Positions 13,916-25,396 of a stretch of DNA of 64,000 nt are shown one piece after another (position 1 is the stretch's first letter; every line of letters begins with the position of its first letter). The DNA is taken from positions 60,122,861-60,186,860 of the forward strand of contig CM031860.1 in the NCBI GenBank assembly GCA_018697195.1, read 5' to 3'. Position numbers and translations under genes: made by a program. The stretch comes from Certhia americana. Its lineage: Eukaryota > Chordata > Aves > Passeriformes > Certhiidae. The notes beneath the pieces are model-generated. The model saw only the letters and a list, made by a program, of their open reading frames with translations, did not search any database and was not told the DNA's origin.

Positions 13916-14537
13916 TAAAATTTCTGCCAGAAGAAAGTGGTAAGGACAGAGCTAGACCTTTCAGCTCTGCCCACAGTAGTCTGTTACCAATGCAAAGGGA
14001 CAAAACCCTTAATTAAGCTTCTACAAGATTATTCCCACAATGACTTAGCAGAAATGGGTTGGATTAGTATCTCCAAGAGGTTGCTGCTGAGGTCCTGATA
14101 TCCACACATGACGTGGTTCAGGGGGGTTATTTCCATTGATGTGTAGTGTGGTTTCCTGCACAGAAAGGTGCCATCAGGAACATGGGTTGAAGCAGAGTCC
14201 AGAAGGTGTAGTTTGAGAGGCTCACATCCCTGTAGGAGAACATCTGGGGTGTGCTGTAACAGAGGGTTTGGTTTTGTCTCCCACAAAAGGATCTAAAACT
14301 GCTGTGTGAACTGAGCAACCTCTGTGAACTCTGTGGTGAAGGGAACCATGGGGGGTTGCTTCCGAAGTGCACAACTGTTCCAAACCAAAATACCAAAATA
14401 CCAAAATCTAATGTGGCCAACACTTACAGAAAGGGAGAAGGGCCAGCCCACTTCTCTTCAAAACACAGAATGTCCCTTGAAACCACAGTGGTGAGGTTTC
14501 TTGCCAAAGACTATGAATTTAGGTTTCCCTCCTCGCC
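13916..14537. other. Unique sequence, no gene recognised
   Basis: Several overlapping open frames occur on both strands between 14029 and 14423, none with a recognised domain. A minor tandem repeat near 14384-14407 is listed separately. Confidence 0.5.
14384..14407. repeat. Short tandem repeat, CCAAAATA-like unit x3
   Basis: Three consecutive copies of an 8-base CCAAAATA-like unit are visible, the last ending in CCAAAATC. It is too short to belong to a known satellite. Confidence 0.75.
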
Positions 14538-14602
14538 TGCAGGGGGTTGGACTTGATTTTCCTTGTGGGTCCCTTCCAATTTAGATATTCTATGATCTTG
14601 GT
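14538..14602 (+). mobile_element. CR1 LINE, extreme 3' end
   Basis: The plus strand reads 'gcagggggttggacttgatt', then 'cttgtgggtcccttccaat', then 'agatattctatgatcttgg'. This is the last 60 or so bases of an avian CR1, including the terminal octamer-like ATTCTATG. No coding part remains. The copy may start slightly further 5', where sequence is too diverged to judge. Confidence 0.85.
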
Positions 14603-17022
14603 ATCAAACTGCACTGGAGGTAGCTGTTGTTATCTCCATGCATTGGTCCATGACTGGAAGCTGTGGAAGTCACTTCATGCCATTCTACTTCACATCAGCT
14701 TTACTGCATTGTTTTTTTTTTTTCTCCCTCAAACAGCTGCTACCAGGGAAGAGCACCTCATGGGCCGCTGGGTCTTCTTGATGGTTTTGAAATGCTCACA
14801 TCCTTTTGCTTTTGAAGATACAAACTTTTCCACTGACTCCAGATGGCTTTGGGATTTGGGCTTACTGAAATAACTAAGCGAAGATACTCTGATTTTGCAT
14901 CATTGATTATAAGTCACAACTGTTTATTCCTTGAAATCTTATCATAACTAGTAAAATCTTGGGCATCAGTGTCCTTGTGCTTCATTGAATATTTTGTGGA
15001 TATAAGCTGCCTGTTGGTCTGTTCTTAAAAACAACAATTAAATTTAACTGTGTTCTTTAGAGGAAAAGTGAAATTTTTGAGACATCATATAGTTTGTCAA
15101 TAATTCATCCTGAATACTTGTTATGCAAGTGGTGACAAACTATGCTGGTAAGCAGAGAGGGAACAGTTTTCCAGTTTTGATGTGGGTTATTTTCAAATCT
15201 ACTCTATGAAGATGAACCCACTGCTCTTAGCTCAATGGAGATGGCTCCTCTACAGCTGAAACATTCATTGAGCTCCATATGGACACTGCCTGGATGGGTT
15301 TGGAGAAAACCATCTAGGAGCTTGTCAGAATGAGAGCTGCATGGTTCCTACAAAAATTTCAGCTTGATCCATGGGCCAGTACAAGGTATCCCTTTTCATT
15401 TCTTTAAATTCAAGTGTTTTAATTTTTTTTTTGTTGAACCTCAAAGGAAACAGCCTTGGAAGCAGAAAAATCTCCTACAAAGTCTGCTGTGGAAGCACTT
15501 GTCCTTCAGCCTTGGAGACAGGTGGTGTGGAGAAATGGGGATGTTTGATATTCCTGACATTCCTGACAGCAAAGGCTGGGCACGGAGAGGTTTAGGGAAC
15601 AGATGAGAGCAGGAAATCTGGGAACATATTTTAATGAGTGTTGGTTCTTGTTTCCCTGGTGGACTGAGTTTAAATGTTGCTCCGTCAATTTTTTGGCATG
15701 ATAGCTATCATTTTGAGTAAGGACTTGGAGTATTGGTTAAAACAAAGGAGTACATCTGAAATCCCTGTGAGAGGTCTCAGTGGTTGCAGTGTACAAGTTG
15801 AAGAGCAAGCACAAAATGAACACTCAGCAAAAACCTTGAGAATTATTTAGTTAAACAAATTTGTATAGGTATTTTAAATTAAAAAAATTAGTAGAAATGC
15901 CCAGAAATCTTTAAGTGGTGGGGAAACAGGCAAAGGAACTTTGTTTAAATACAGAGAATTCCTTAACTTTACCAGAATTTATTTAATATAAACTCCTCAA
16001 CAGAGTTGAAACTGTCTGCGAGACATTTCAGAGTGCCTTGGCTCAGCTTTCCCATTGCTACGCCTGGCTGAATGTGGAAAATACACTGGGAGCAAGGATT
16101 TTTCTAAATAAACACATTTGTGTGAATTTGCTCCCATCTGTAACCAGCTTTCATAGTGAAAATTGAATTCCTTTTCATGAAACAAAGTCTTGTTGCCTCA
16201 GGGATAAAGACAGTTTTCAGATTGCATTTCATAATTCAGTCTGCAGTAGACTGGGTTTGACCATGAGGACTCTCCTGGGGACCATTTCCATCTTCGTAGC
16301 TTGTGGGCTCTCTTCTCTGGGCAGCAACTATTTATTCAGTTTCTGAAATAAGTGAAGAAGGAAGGGCTGGGACCAGTGTCCCTGAGCTGATGGATTGTGA
16401 ACAGGAGAGCTAATTTCTGCACACTGTTCTCACTGGATTCCCAGTGGGCTGCCTTGCCTGAAATGTAATACAGTCATAGCAATTATTAAAAAAAAAAAAA
16501 AAAAAGTGTCAGAAAATACCATTTAAATTAGGCTCAGTTAAGGCTTTGAAAGTAAAACACTTCTTGCAGTAGTTCCTAGGTAGGCTCTTGTTTTTGTGAA
16601 GTACAGGCTGTGTGAGGGCTCTGATATTCAGGGGTTTTACAGTAGATTTATCCCCAAACCCTCCCTCTAATATTGGTGGATTTACTGTGCTGAGCATCTG
16701 CTTCAATGGCCTGAACCAAAGCCTGTTGAAATCAATGAGGAACCTCTCCTGCCTTCAGTCATCTCTGGTAGAAGACCTAAGAGAGACATCATGGGACTTC
16801 CTGAGCATTTTAGGTGTTATTTACAGAGGTCTGCTGCTGGGGGAGCCCTAAATCACAGAGTTATTCATCTGCAGGGGAATTTGGATGGCAGCCTGCTCTG
16901 CTGCTCTCACAGCTACAATACCTTTTCTGTTGCAATGATTCATGTCAGGTCAAGGGAGCATATGCAGTGGAAATACACTTCATTGTGTTTTATCGCTTGT
17001 CAAGCCTTATAAACAAAGGTTT
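14603..17022. other. Unique sequence, no gene recognised
   Basis: No gene or dispersed repeat is recognised. An 18-base poly-A at 16488-16505 is listed separately. A T run near 14710-14722 and short open frames are present but uninformative. Confidence 0.55.
16488..16505. repeat. Poly-A homopolymer, 18 bases
   Basis: Eighteen consecutive adenines on the plus strand. No retroposon body is recognised on its 5' side. Confidence 0.93.
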
Positions 17023-17108
17023 GGGGGGGGGGTTGGGTTTGGGTTTTTTTGGGTTTTGTGGGGTTTTTTTTGTGGTTTTTGTTTGTTTGTTTGTTTTTTG
17101 TTTTTTTG

Positions 17109-17139
<31 letters not shown>

Positions 17140-17140
17140 G
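17023..17140 (+). repeat. G/T-rich low-complexity tract, G-run then (TTTTG)n
   Basis: The plus strand starts with ten guanines, followed by three GGG runs and a GGGG run separated by T stretches (17023-17063). It then becomes GTTT and TTTTG tandem units up to 17140. The plus strand is thus almost free of A and C for about 118 bases. The four or more G runs with short T spacers fit a potential intramolecular G-quadruplex on the plus strand. Open frames here encode Phe/Val/Gly/Cys-rich peptides that only reflect the repeat. Confidence 0.9.
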
Positions 17141-18336
17141 GTATTCTCATTTTATTCTGGCTTATAGCTATGTGGAGATCCAGAGTGTATCTTCATGTAA
17201 AAAAAAAAAAGTGCTGGATAATCTTCTCATTTTAAAATTTAGTATATTTTTCATTTGAAGGCTGTTCCTGCTTACCTCTCTGAGCTCTGGTCTCTCTGGG
17301 AATTACGCTTGAGAAAGGAATGTAGCACAAGCCTTTCTAGGTCCCAGTGGCCAAACTGCTATGGAATGGGAAAGGGACAATCAGCCTTGCCAAAGAATTT
17401 GTTTAACTAAAAAAAAAAAAAGTCAGATTTAGCCTCCAAGAGCAGAAATCTTCCTTCCATGGGGTGTTTCCACACTACTCCTGCAGTGCTGCTGTCTCTT
17501 GAGCCATTTTCAGTGTTTCCAAAGTATTTTTTCACTCCTGATTCCTACCTTTGGACAGTTTCCTGACCCTGTGGTCACAGCTGCCTTTCCCCAGGGAGAA
17601 AAGGCACCACAAGCTGTTCTTCAGATAGGATTTGCTTGGTCCTTCATCACCTGCTTAACCTGGATGGGAGCACAGTGCAGTACTGTCCCGTGGTGTGATG
17701 AACATCATTGCCTGGGAACGTGGTGGAAAAAGGCAGCAAGATATTGCATCTTGTTTGCCAGGAACAAGGTGGCAGGGAGGCTCTCCACATGCTCTGCAGG
17801 GCACTGCTGTGAACCAGCTTCACCAGCTCCACATTCTTCTTGGTAAGCAGCAGCCCGTGGCTGTCTCTGCTGAGACTGCCATACAGCAGCACAACCTGCA
17901 GCGCAGTTCATGTGCCACCAGCTCCAAACTGTGCTGCACCTGGGGTCTGGCTCAATCACAAAGTACCACATGATAATAAAACTATGGTCAGACACCCTCA
18001 GCGCAGACTCTGGGTTGAACTTAGTGCTAGACTTTATTCTGGAGTCATCTCACAAAGCTGGAGCCCTTTAGCACTCAAGCAATGCAGCAAAAACCCACAA
18101 TCATTTTCTTAAAAATGTTGCTTTTTTTCCAGAAAGCTTACTTTCAACCTCCAGCCCATGTGAAACAATTCAGGGCATAAGTTTCTTTTTATTGATTTGT
18201 TTTCACCTGCCTCACATGGTTCCCCAGTTTTATGAAAAATACGTTTCAGATATTTCTAAAAAGGAGGGGGAAAAGAAAGCCAGACCCAGTGTTAGCAGCC
18301 TTGTGGCCGTCAGGCTCAGCCAGAGGATTGTCAGCT

Positions 18337-18347
18337 CCCTCTCGTGG
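18337..18347 (-). promoter_or_regulatory. CTCF-like core motif (weak)
   Basis: The plus strand reads CCCTCTCGTGG. This fits the complement of the vertebrate CTCF core (CCMYCTRSTGG) at 10 of 11 positions. Such matches occur by chance in 64 kb, and the R position is C here, so this is only a candidate. Confidence 0.2.
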
Positions 18348-18510
18348 GTAGTGGAGCACTGAGCAGAACTGGCTGGGGTTTCTGAGGCAGCTGCAGTCAT
18401 GCATCAGGACTAATTAATTGTGCAATGGTTCATCTCTGTGTGTGACAACACCCACAGAGCAGGGGGAGACACCTGTGAGCACGCGTTTGTGCTGACTATT
18501 GTGTTGACAC

Positions 18511-18536
18511 TATAACTGTGCATGTGCATAGTTATA
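18511..18536. repeat. Near-perfect 12+12 inverted repeat
   Basis: The arms TATAACTGTGCA and TGCATAGTTATA are separated by TG and complement each other at 11 of 12 positions. Directly 3' is a partial repeat of the right arm's end (gttatatcca / actatatcct). A short palindrome like this may be a binding site for a dimeric factor, or chance. Confidence 0.7.
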
Positions 18537-21186
18537 TCCACAACTATATCCTGGTGGGCAAGGAGAACAAAGCTCAGCTCTCAGCTGAAAAATGAGATCA
18601 TTATGGCTTGCTTTTAGAGCTCATCTCAGGGATGGACAGTGGAGCAGCCCTGCCCTGGCTGCTGCAGCCTTCATCGGAATATCTGTCAGTGTCCTACAGC
18701 ATCTCAGAACCTAGGAACACTTTTTGTGTTGAGAAGAGTGGAGATAAGCGGTGAGTCCCAGGCTGAGGAGGATGGAGCCTTAAATTCCCTATCACCACAT
18801 ATTAGATAAAATGAAAGTTATTACAGTTCAAAATATTGTCTTGTAGACTCCCAAAAATTATAACACCTGAAATACTGGAAGATCTAAAATAGAGCTTTTT
18901 AAAATGAGCTTTTACCAGAGGTGCTCTGATTTTTCTTCCACATCAAGTAAGTAGTAAATTTGTGAGTAAGGATCCAAAAAGATCTGCAGAGACCCTCTTA
19001 AACAAATGCTCTTAACTTCTGATGACATGAGAGGAAATTAGGAGGCACTGCAAGGTGTCTGAGGTATAAAAGATTTTTCCGAAGGTCTGGGTGAAGAAGT
19101 GGAAAATGCTCTTTTGGAGATCACAGTCAAATATAAAGGGCTTTCAAGGTCCATAGCCCTTCATTGTTATAATATGAATTTATGCCTAAAGCCTGTGCTT
19201 GTGCATGGTGCCAGCTCTTAAACCGGGCAAGGAACGTGGTGCAGATGCTAATGACATATTTCTACTGCAGTAAAACTTAGATATAATGTTTCCTTGACAG
19301 GTGATCAAAACATCTCAGTCACTATCAAACTTCGTTTCCTACTGTCAGAAGGAACAACCTTATCTAGACTGGGAGCTATTAACACAATGTTATTGCACTG
19401 CCATTCACAGAGCCCGAGGGAGGACGTGGGGTTTTTTTTCCTTAAATTGCAATCCATCAGGTGTGAATGAAGATCTTTATCGACTGAAAGATAACAGCTG
19501 ATGTCTTCCCTCCTGCTCTCAGACAGGGAAAGTAATATTTTACATAATGGAACAAGGAAGCTTGTAGTAGCTCCGGTGAGAATAAAGAGAGGGGAGTGGA
19601 TTGTGTTTCAGGTGTAAGTGTTGAGCTATTATGTTTCACGGAATAATGATGTCCTACCCTGTAAGACAGAGTAGAAAGAGGTTTTCTATTCCGCCCTCGG
19701 GGGCACGGCGGGGCTGTAATGACATTCCCCATTGTGTGTGGGGAGCAGAGGATGCAGAAGCCACAATCTGTTTTCCTGCTTCAGCTTATCTACAAGAAGG
19801 GGAAAAGTTAACACTGATAGTCAAGAGGAGCCTCTTTGAACGTGGTATTGTTTTGGCTGGGAGAAATAGGCCCAGTTAACTGAAGTGACAGAGCCATTAG
19901 AGAGCCTCAGAAATGGGCAGGACATGTCTTGCTTTAGTCAAGGCTAAATCTTTGAATAACCAGTTCCTGTATTGGTTATGGAGTTGTCTTGCGTTTCTTG
20001 ACTGAGTGCAGGCTGAACATTCACTGGAAGAGCTGCTGGTGAGGGCTACTGGCACCATTTGGCTCCCCATATCCCCTGCCCAGGACACAACCACAACCCA
20101 GCTGCTGAACTCATTGTCTTCTTAGCAGTCATGGGGAAGCTGAAGGAACTGTGAACTTGGAGCATAAACTCAGCACCAGGGGCACTGCTTTGATCACGGC
20201 ATGCAGAGGTGCATGTGGGGAGGCTTTGGAGTAGCTCAGGTGTCCTAGGAATGTCACCACAGCAGGCTGGAGGGCTGCAGTCTTGGTGTTCTGCTTCTTA
20301 ATTATGCTTTGGTGTCTTTCCTGAGATGTCTTATGCTGTTGCTCCACGGCCAAGGAACACAAGCCAGCAGCAATACAGTGGATGTATGCAGCTTCTGTGT
20401 CACAAAAGTCTCGCATGGTGCAGGCTGGCGAAGAAGGGAAGTGTGAGTAGCCTGGGTTATCAGAACTGACTGCAGTATTTTGAGTATATTTTTCTACCTT
20501 TCCTCTCTGAATTTTGCCAGATGCCAAAAACGCAACAAATTTTTGCTGAAGCACCACTTGAGTGTTCACACTCCAAGATCAAGTTGTACTTGTGCAACTA
20601 GTAACAATTTTCTTTGTAGATATTTCTTGCTCTACCTCTGGTACCTCTAGCGAATTCTTTCATTGAATAGATATCAAAGGGGAGGTTATGTTTTTCCTCA
20701 CAAAGGAAGTGATACAAGAATGAGAATTTGTTCTGCTCTTCCCCACACGATGAAAGGCTGAAGTCAGTTTAGAGCATTACTTCAAAATAGAAAGCTTTCT
20801 TTTTGTTTTCTGAAACACTTGACAATTACCTTTTGCTGTAATTTACCTGTAAAAGTACCTTTACCTGTAACTTGAGACCCTTGTTCACTTACTGAAATGA
20901 GGTGCAGTTAAATACCTTTCTGAACTGGAACACAAAAACACATTTCTCTGAAACAGAGAGTGAAGAAGTTCAAGGTCATCAGGTGGGTGGGAACACTAAT
21001 ATCCTGTTTGCAGGCTTTGGCCTTTCATCCATCTTTAACAAAGACCTCAGAAAAACTGATTTGGGTGCTAAATATGACCTGAAGTAGATGTGGGAGAAAT
21101 GCACATCCTGTGAGCAATTTCCTTCATGGAGCTGTGGATGTCACATTCTCTATGCAACTTTCTCTCTGAGCTACTTTCTGCCAAAT

Positions 21187-21412
21187 TAGGTTTAGACTAG
21201 ATATTAGCAAGAAATTCTTTCCTATGAGGGTGGTGAGGCCCTGGCATAGGTTGCCCAGAGAAGCTGTCAGAGGCTGCCTCATCCCTGGAAGTGCTCAGGG
21301 TTGGACAGGGCTCTGAGCAAGTGGAAGATGTCCCTGCCCATGGCAGGGAGGTTGGATCAAGAAGATCTTTAAAGTCCCTTCCAAACCAAACAATTCTATG
21401 ATTCTATCATAC
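21187..21412 (+). mobile_element. CR1 LINE, 5'-truncated 3' end
   Basis: This is a well-preserved CR1 3' end on the plus strand. Blocks in order are 'tttagactagatattagcaag', 'aattctttcctatgagggtgg', 'ggttgcccagagaagctg', 'ccctggaagtgctcagggt', 'gtccctgcccatggcagg', 'agatctttaaagtcccttcc', and the terminal octamer repeat (ATTCTATG ATTCTAT). This is the canonical avian CR1 3' untranslated region. No open reading frame part is included. Confidence 0.95.
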
Positions 21413-22939
21413 TTCAGGGTGTCCTTTCCTGTCAGAGCATCCTGAGATTATCCAGTGAAAATGGGTTGCATCCACCACAGCCTCTGCAAGGTGGGTGCTC
21501 TCAATCACCTGGTGGTGCCTTCAGCCTTTTTGCACGAAAGTAAATGAGCCAAGACAGGAATGTTGGTGACTGCAAGTGCCATGTGGCTCAGTGGTCTCTG
21601 TTTTTTGTGCCCGCTGTGTTTTTCTCACATATATTATATTCTATAGTGTAAAAAAAAAATCTATTTATGTTTAAAAATCCATCACCCTGACACTTTGGCA
21701 GATGGTTTTGGAGGCCGCCTTTTATACTGTGCTTCTTAAAACTTGTCAGATGCTGCTTCTTCAGTTTCTTCCCTCCCATCCTGCCTTCTATCCCCCATTT
21801 ACTACCATTAACTTTGTAGCTGAATTGCCAGACATATAAATCCTATTTTCCATTAAGGTTGCCACATTACCAAATAAGTGCATGTTTTAAGGAGGGACAT
21901 GAATTTAATTTCGGAATACCAGGGAGACAGATGTTTCTCTTATGAGGAATTAACACTCAGGACTTCCTTTCTCTTAAAACAAATAGCGGTGTTGCTGGCA
22001 TTCTTCTGTAATTAGTAAGTATCTGCTTGCTCTGTACATTCTTTCTGCTGGAAGTTTTACACATTAGGGACTCTGTCATTTTTGTATTTTGGAGCACTGT
22101 TTAATAGAGGAGTTGGCTTGCCAATAACTGCTTGTAATTTCTTAAATAAATAAATTAAATTAATTTCTTAAGTAAATTCTCTGCTATTCTAAATGGGGAA
22201 AAAAAACTCTTCTGAATCCAAAGCATTAGATGATCTAAAGTCTGTGTGGCTGTAGGAGTTTACAGAGCTTTTCAGCTGGCAGATGTAGCCACATGCTCCA
22301 GGGCAGCTGAATCACTTGCTGATGGCACCTCTGCCCAGCCTGCAAAGGCAGCATGGACTCTTGATTCACTCACAGACACCTGCACTGCACATCTCAGTTA
22401 TGTACAGCAGCTGAATTTTCCCTGAGTGGAATTACTTGGCTGTTCCAGCGAAGGACTTCTGAAGTGCAGTGGGGTGCTGAGACCATGCAGGACTACTGGA
22501 GGTGGCAAGGGATGTCCTGGAAACCAGCTGGACACTGCAGGAGCATCTCAAGTGACACAAATGCCGATGTCTGGCAGTGGAATGGAGTGCCAGGTGTCTA
22601 CTGTCAGTGGGAAAAATTATACTCTGGAGGTGCCTGTCTCTGTTGGCCAAAGTTTAGGCCAGCTTAGATTAGACTTCCAGCTTTTAGCTGGTGAAATGAA
22701 TCACACTTTATGAAAAAATGGAGTACTAATGGATCAAGTGTGTAATTTATATTTGCATTGTAGAGACATTTAGCAGCCCAGCCAAGACAGATTCATTTTG
22801 CAGGGGCTCCCTGCAAAAATAAAAAATTAAGTGTTTTCTACATCTAAGCAAAAACTCTACTACTTTTTTATATGCATTTGCACACTTAAGAAAAGTGAGG
22901 AACCATTTTAGTCTTCATCCTAGAGATTCAGAGCTAAAA
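21413..22939. other. Unique sequence, no gene recognised
   Basis: No gene recognised. The portion 21830-22180 is A/T-rich, with several TAAT-type homeodomain-like words, and may be regulatory, but nothing proves this. Overlapping open frames at 22426-22713 show no domain. Confidence 0.5.
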
Positions 22940-23015
22940 GAGAGCTGTGCTTTGCCTAGAGTGACATAGGAAACTTTGGACAGAACTAAAAACCTGGATT
23001 TTTCTTGATTCTATC
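22940..23015 (+). mobile_element. Probable MIR-like SINE remnant
   Basis: The order 'gctttgcctagagtgacata', 'ggaaactttggacagaac', 'aaaacctggattt..cttgattct' parallels the MIR 3' segment 'acttgcctaaggtcacacag', 'tggcagagctgggat', 'gaacccagatctcttgatt'. The copy is highly diverged and short. Other old SINEs sharing this domain cannot be excluded. Confidence 0.48.
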
Positions 23016-25097
23016 TCAAAATATTAATCTCAAAAACGTGTTTTCTTTTCTTCAGAGTTCTTAAAGCAAAATCTGCATATAAATCTTCTATGAGTATATG
23101 CATATTCTCTACAAATTATATTCAACATATTTTATATAATTGTATATTCAATTATATATATATATATATGTTAGGCTTCTAAGAATAGATGGGTAACAAG
23201 AGAGAATTTTCCTTTAATGGCATTATATACAACATGGAAAATGAAAAATTATGCAGAAGTTACATGTATTTGAGTCTGGATTTCAACTGAATGGTTTAGA
23301 TCTAATGAAGAAGAGTCTAACCACACATATATGTGCAGTGCCATGACAATCCATGACAGACAGATTGTACGCAGTTACTAGTATCAAAGAACGTGCCCTG
23401 GAAATCTTTTGTGGTGGTTCTGGCAGGATGCTGTACATAGGCTGACCCAAGGTTTTTTGAACATTATGTGCAAAGGTGACCTTGAAAATGTGCTGGGTTA
23501 ATATCTGTTTATTGCAGTAGATACTCAGGCCCTGTTCCTTGAGGTGCTTATGAATTTTATGGTGCCTTTCATTTGCATTCATGTGAATTTCTTGTGATAT
23601 ACTGAAACATCAGAAAACCTATCTCTTTAATCCTACAAGCTCTACTCTGATAGAATCTGAGTATGAAAGTTTCAGGGTTATGGGATCATGAAGTTTTCTA
23701 TCAAAGGACACAGGCTTCCTATGATATTTTAATGGATTTTTTAGTACTTTGCCCACCAGGTTGTATTTATGTACAGAAACATATTAGGAAGAGATCTGCA
23801 ATTGCAGAAACAACCTGGCTAAGACTGAAAGTTTTTTCCAAGTCTGGAATTGACTGAAACAGACTTAACCCTAATTATTTGTGAACTCTGATTTTAAACC
23901 TGAGATTTAAAGAAGTCAGTGTCAAAAGACCATTGAGTTTGATCAGGCTGGCTTATTTTTTTGTCTTGCCCCAGGACTGTCAGGGGAATAACTTCCCCAG
24001 TACTATTTATGGTTCTGTCAATTTTGTGATTGATATCTGTGTTATATGTGCATGTGTGGGCTGCCCAAAGCTCTCCAGATCTGCATTCTTGTAGAGTTGC
24101 TTGTTATCACCCCCTTTGTCTCTTTTCCCTCGGTTGCTTTCCTGCTTTCTCCGTTCTACTGCTATAGTTTTAAAAAATGTGGAGAATTCTCTCATTTCAC
24201 TAAAAGACCAAGCATGGCACAAAAACTTTTCTTTAAGAAGATATAATGTTCTCTAGCCCATAAAAGCCCCTAATGTGACCTATTTTTAAAATACTGGCAT
24301 GTATTGCTGAAGGGATCTTTCAATGTATCCTGGCATGCAGTGGATGCTTAACACTCATTTCCTCTCATGAATCCAAGTATCAAACCCAGATGATGAAAGT
24401 TTAATCCTTTGGCCCAGGTACTGTATATTACATCTTTCAACATAATGGAGCCCATTTTCTATGGAGAAGAAGCAGTGAAAAATGCCTTGCACAGGGCTTC
24501 AGTGCAAGATCTTGGGTTAGAAAAGGTGCAGTTTTGGCAAATAAAGTTCCATTTCCAAGGTACACATCCAGCAGGCCAAGGCATTGCTTAGCAGAGGAAC
24601 TACAGTGCCTTGAAGCCATCTGCACAATTTCTTGAAGCTTCACTTCCCTGATGGATAACAGATGGAGGAGGAAATTTATAAGTAAAAGATTAGAGCAACT
24701 CTGTTTATAAACAGGAGTACTAATCACTCTGCCTTTGCCCTGGAGACCAGATTTAATCCTGAGGTTTAACTTAATGCAACTGTCTTGTTTCTGCTGCCAA
24801 CTGAGAACATTCAAACACTGCCATGATAAAGGATACTTTGGGATGATACAAAGCTAAACATTGCTTGGCAATTGATGACCCAGCTTTTAATCAGTAATTA
24901 CTCTCAACAAAACATGGTGAAGTAATGGACTAGGTAATTTGTGGCTTTAACATTTGTCATCTGCAGTGTTTAAATCTATTTGCTCAGCAGTTCTCCATTG
25001 CATTTACACTACGTCAGTAGCACCTGCACTTTGTACCTTCACCTGATCGTTGTATTCAGCACCCACTAAAATGAAAAGTGAGATGATGCCTCCAAAC
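23016..25097. other. Unique sequence, no gene recognised
   Basis: A/T-rich unique sequence with a short AT dinucleotide run (listed separately). No exon or RNA gene is recognised. Confidence 0.55.
23152..23170. repeat. AT dinucleotide microsatellite
   Basis: About nine AT units in an A/T-rich setting. Confidence 0.9.
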
Positions 25098-25396
25098 CTT
25101 CAAAACCTGAAAGGGCTACAAGAAAGCCAGAGAGTGGCTTTTGACAAGGACAAGGGGGAATGGCTTTAAACTGAAAGGGTATAAATGTAGATTAGATATT
25201 AAGGAAAAATTCTTTACTGTGAGGCCCTGGAACAGAAGCTGTGGGTGCTCCAACCCTGGAAGTGTCCAAGGCTGGGTTGGATGAGGCCTTGAGCAATCTG
25301 GTCTAGTGGGTGGCATCCCTGCCCATGGCAGAAGGGTGGGAACTGGATGATCTTTAAAGTTCCTTCCAAGCCAAACCATTCTGTGATTCTATGAAT
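25098..25396 (+). mobile_element. CR1 LINE, 5'-truncated 3' end
   Basis: This plus-strand CR1 3' end is about 300 bases long. Recognisable blocks are 'aacctgaaagggctacaag', 'gacaaggacaagggggaatgg', 'tagattagatattaagga', 'aattctttactgtgagg', 'ccctggaagtgtccaagg', 'gtctagtgggtggcatccctgcccatgg', 'gatctttaaagttccttcc', and the terminal ATTCTGTGATTCTATGA. It is very similar in order to the copy at 21.2-21.4 kb but extends about 80 bases further 5'. It lacks coding sequence. Confidence 0.95.

Larger units (their letters stand above)
17141..21186. other. Unique sequence, no gene recognised; GC-richer patch at 17.6-18.0 kb
   Basis: No gene is recognised. Between about 17640 and 17995 the sequence is richer in G and C, and both strands are open for 80-115 codons in several frames. 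No peptide resembles a family I know. On the minus strand, 20129-20569 is open for 146 codons, also without a recognisable domain or splice context. A near-palindrome at 18511-18536 and a CTCF-like site at 18337-18347 are listed separately. Confidence 0.5.

Noticed and set aside
20129..20569. 146-codon minus-strand open frame
   Set aside because: The peptide is not biased but matches no family I know and has no convincing splice borders. Kept only as unassigned sequence.
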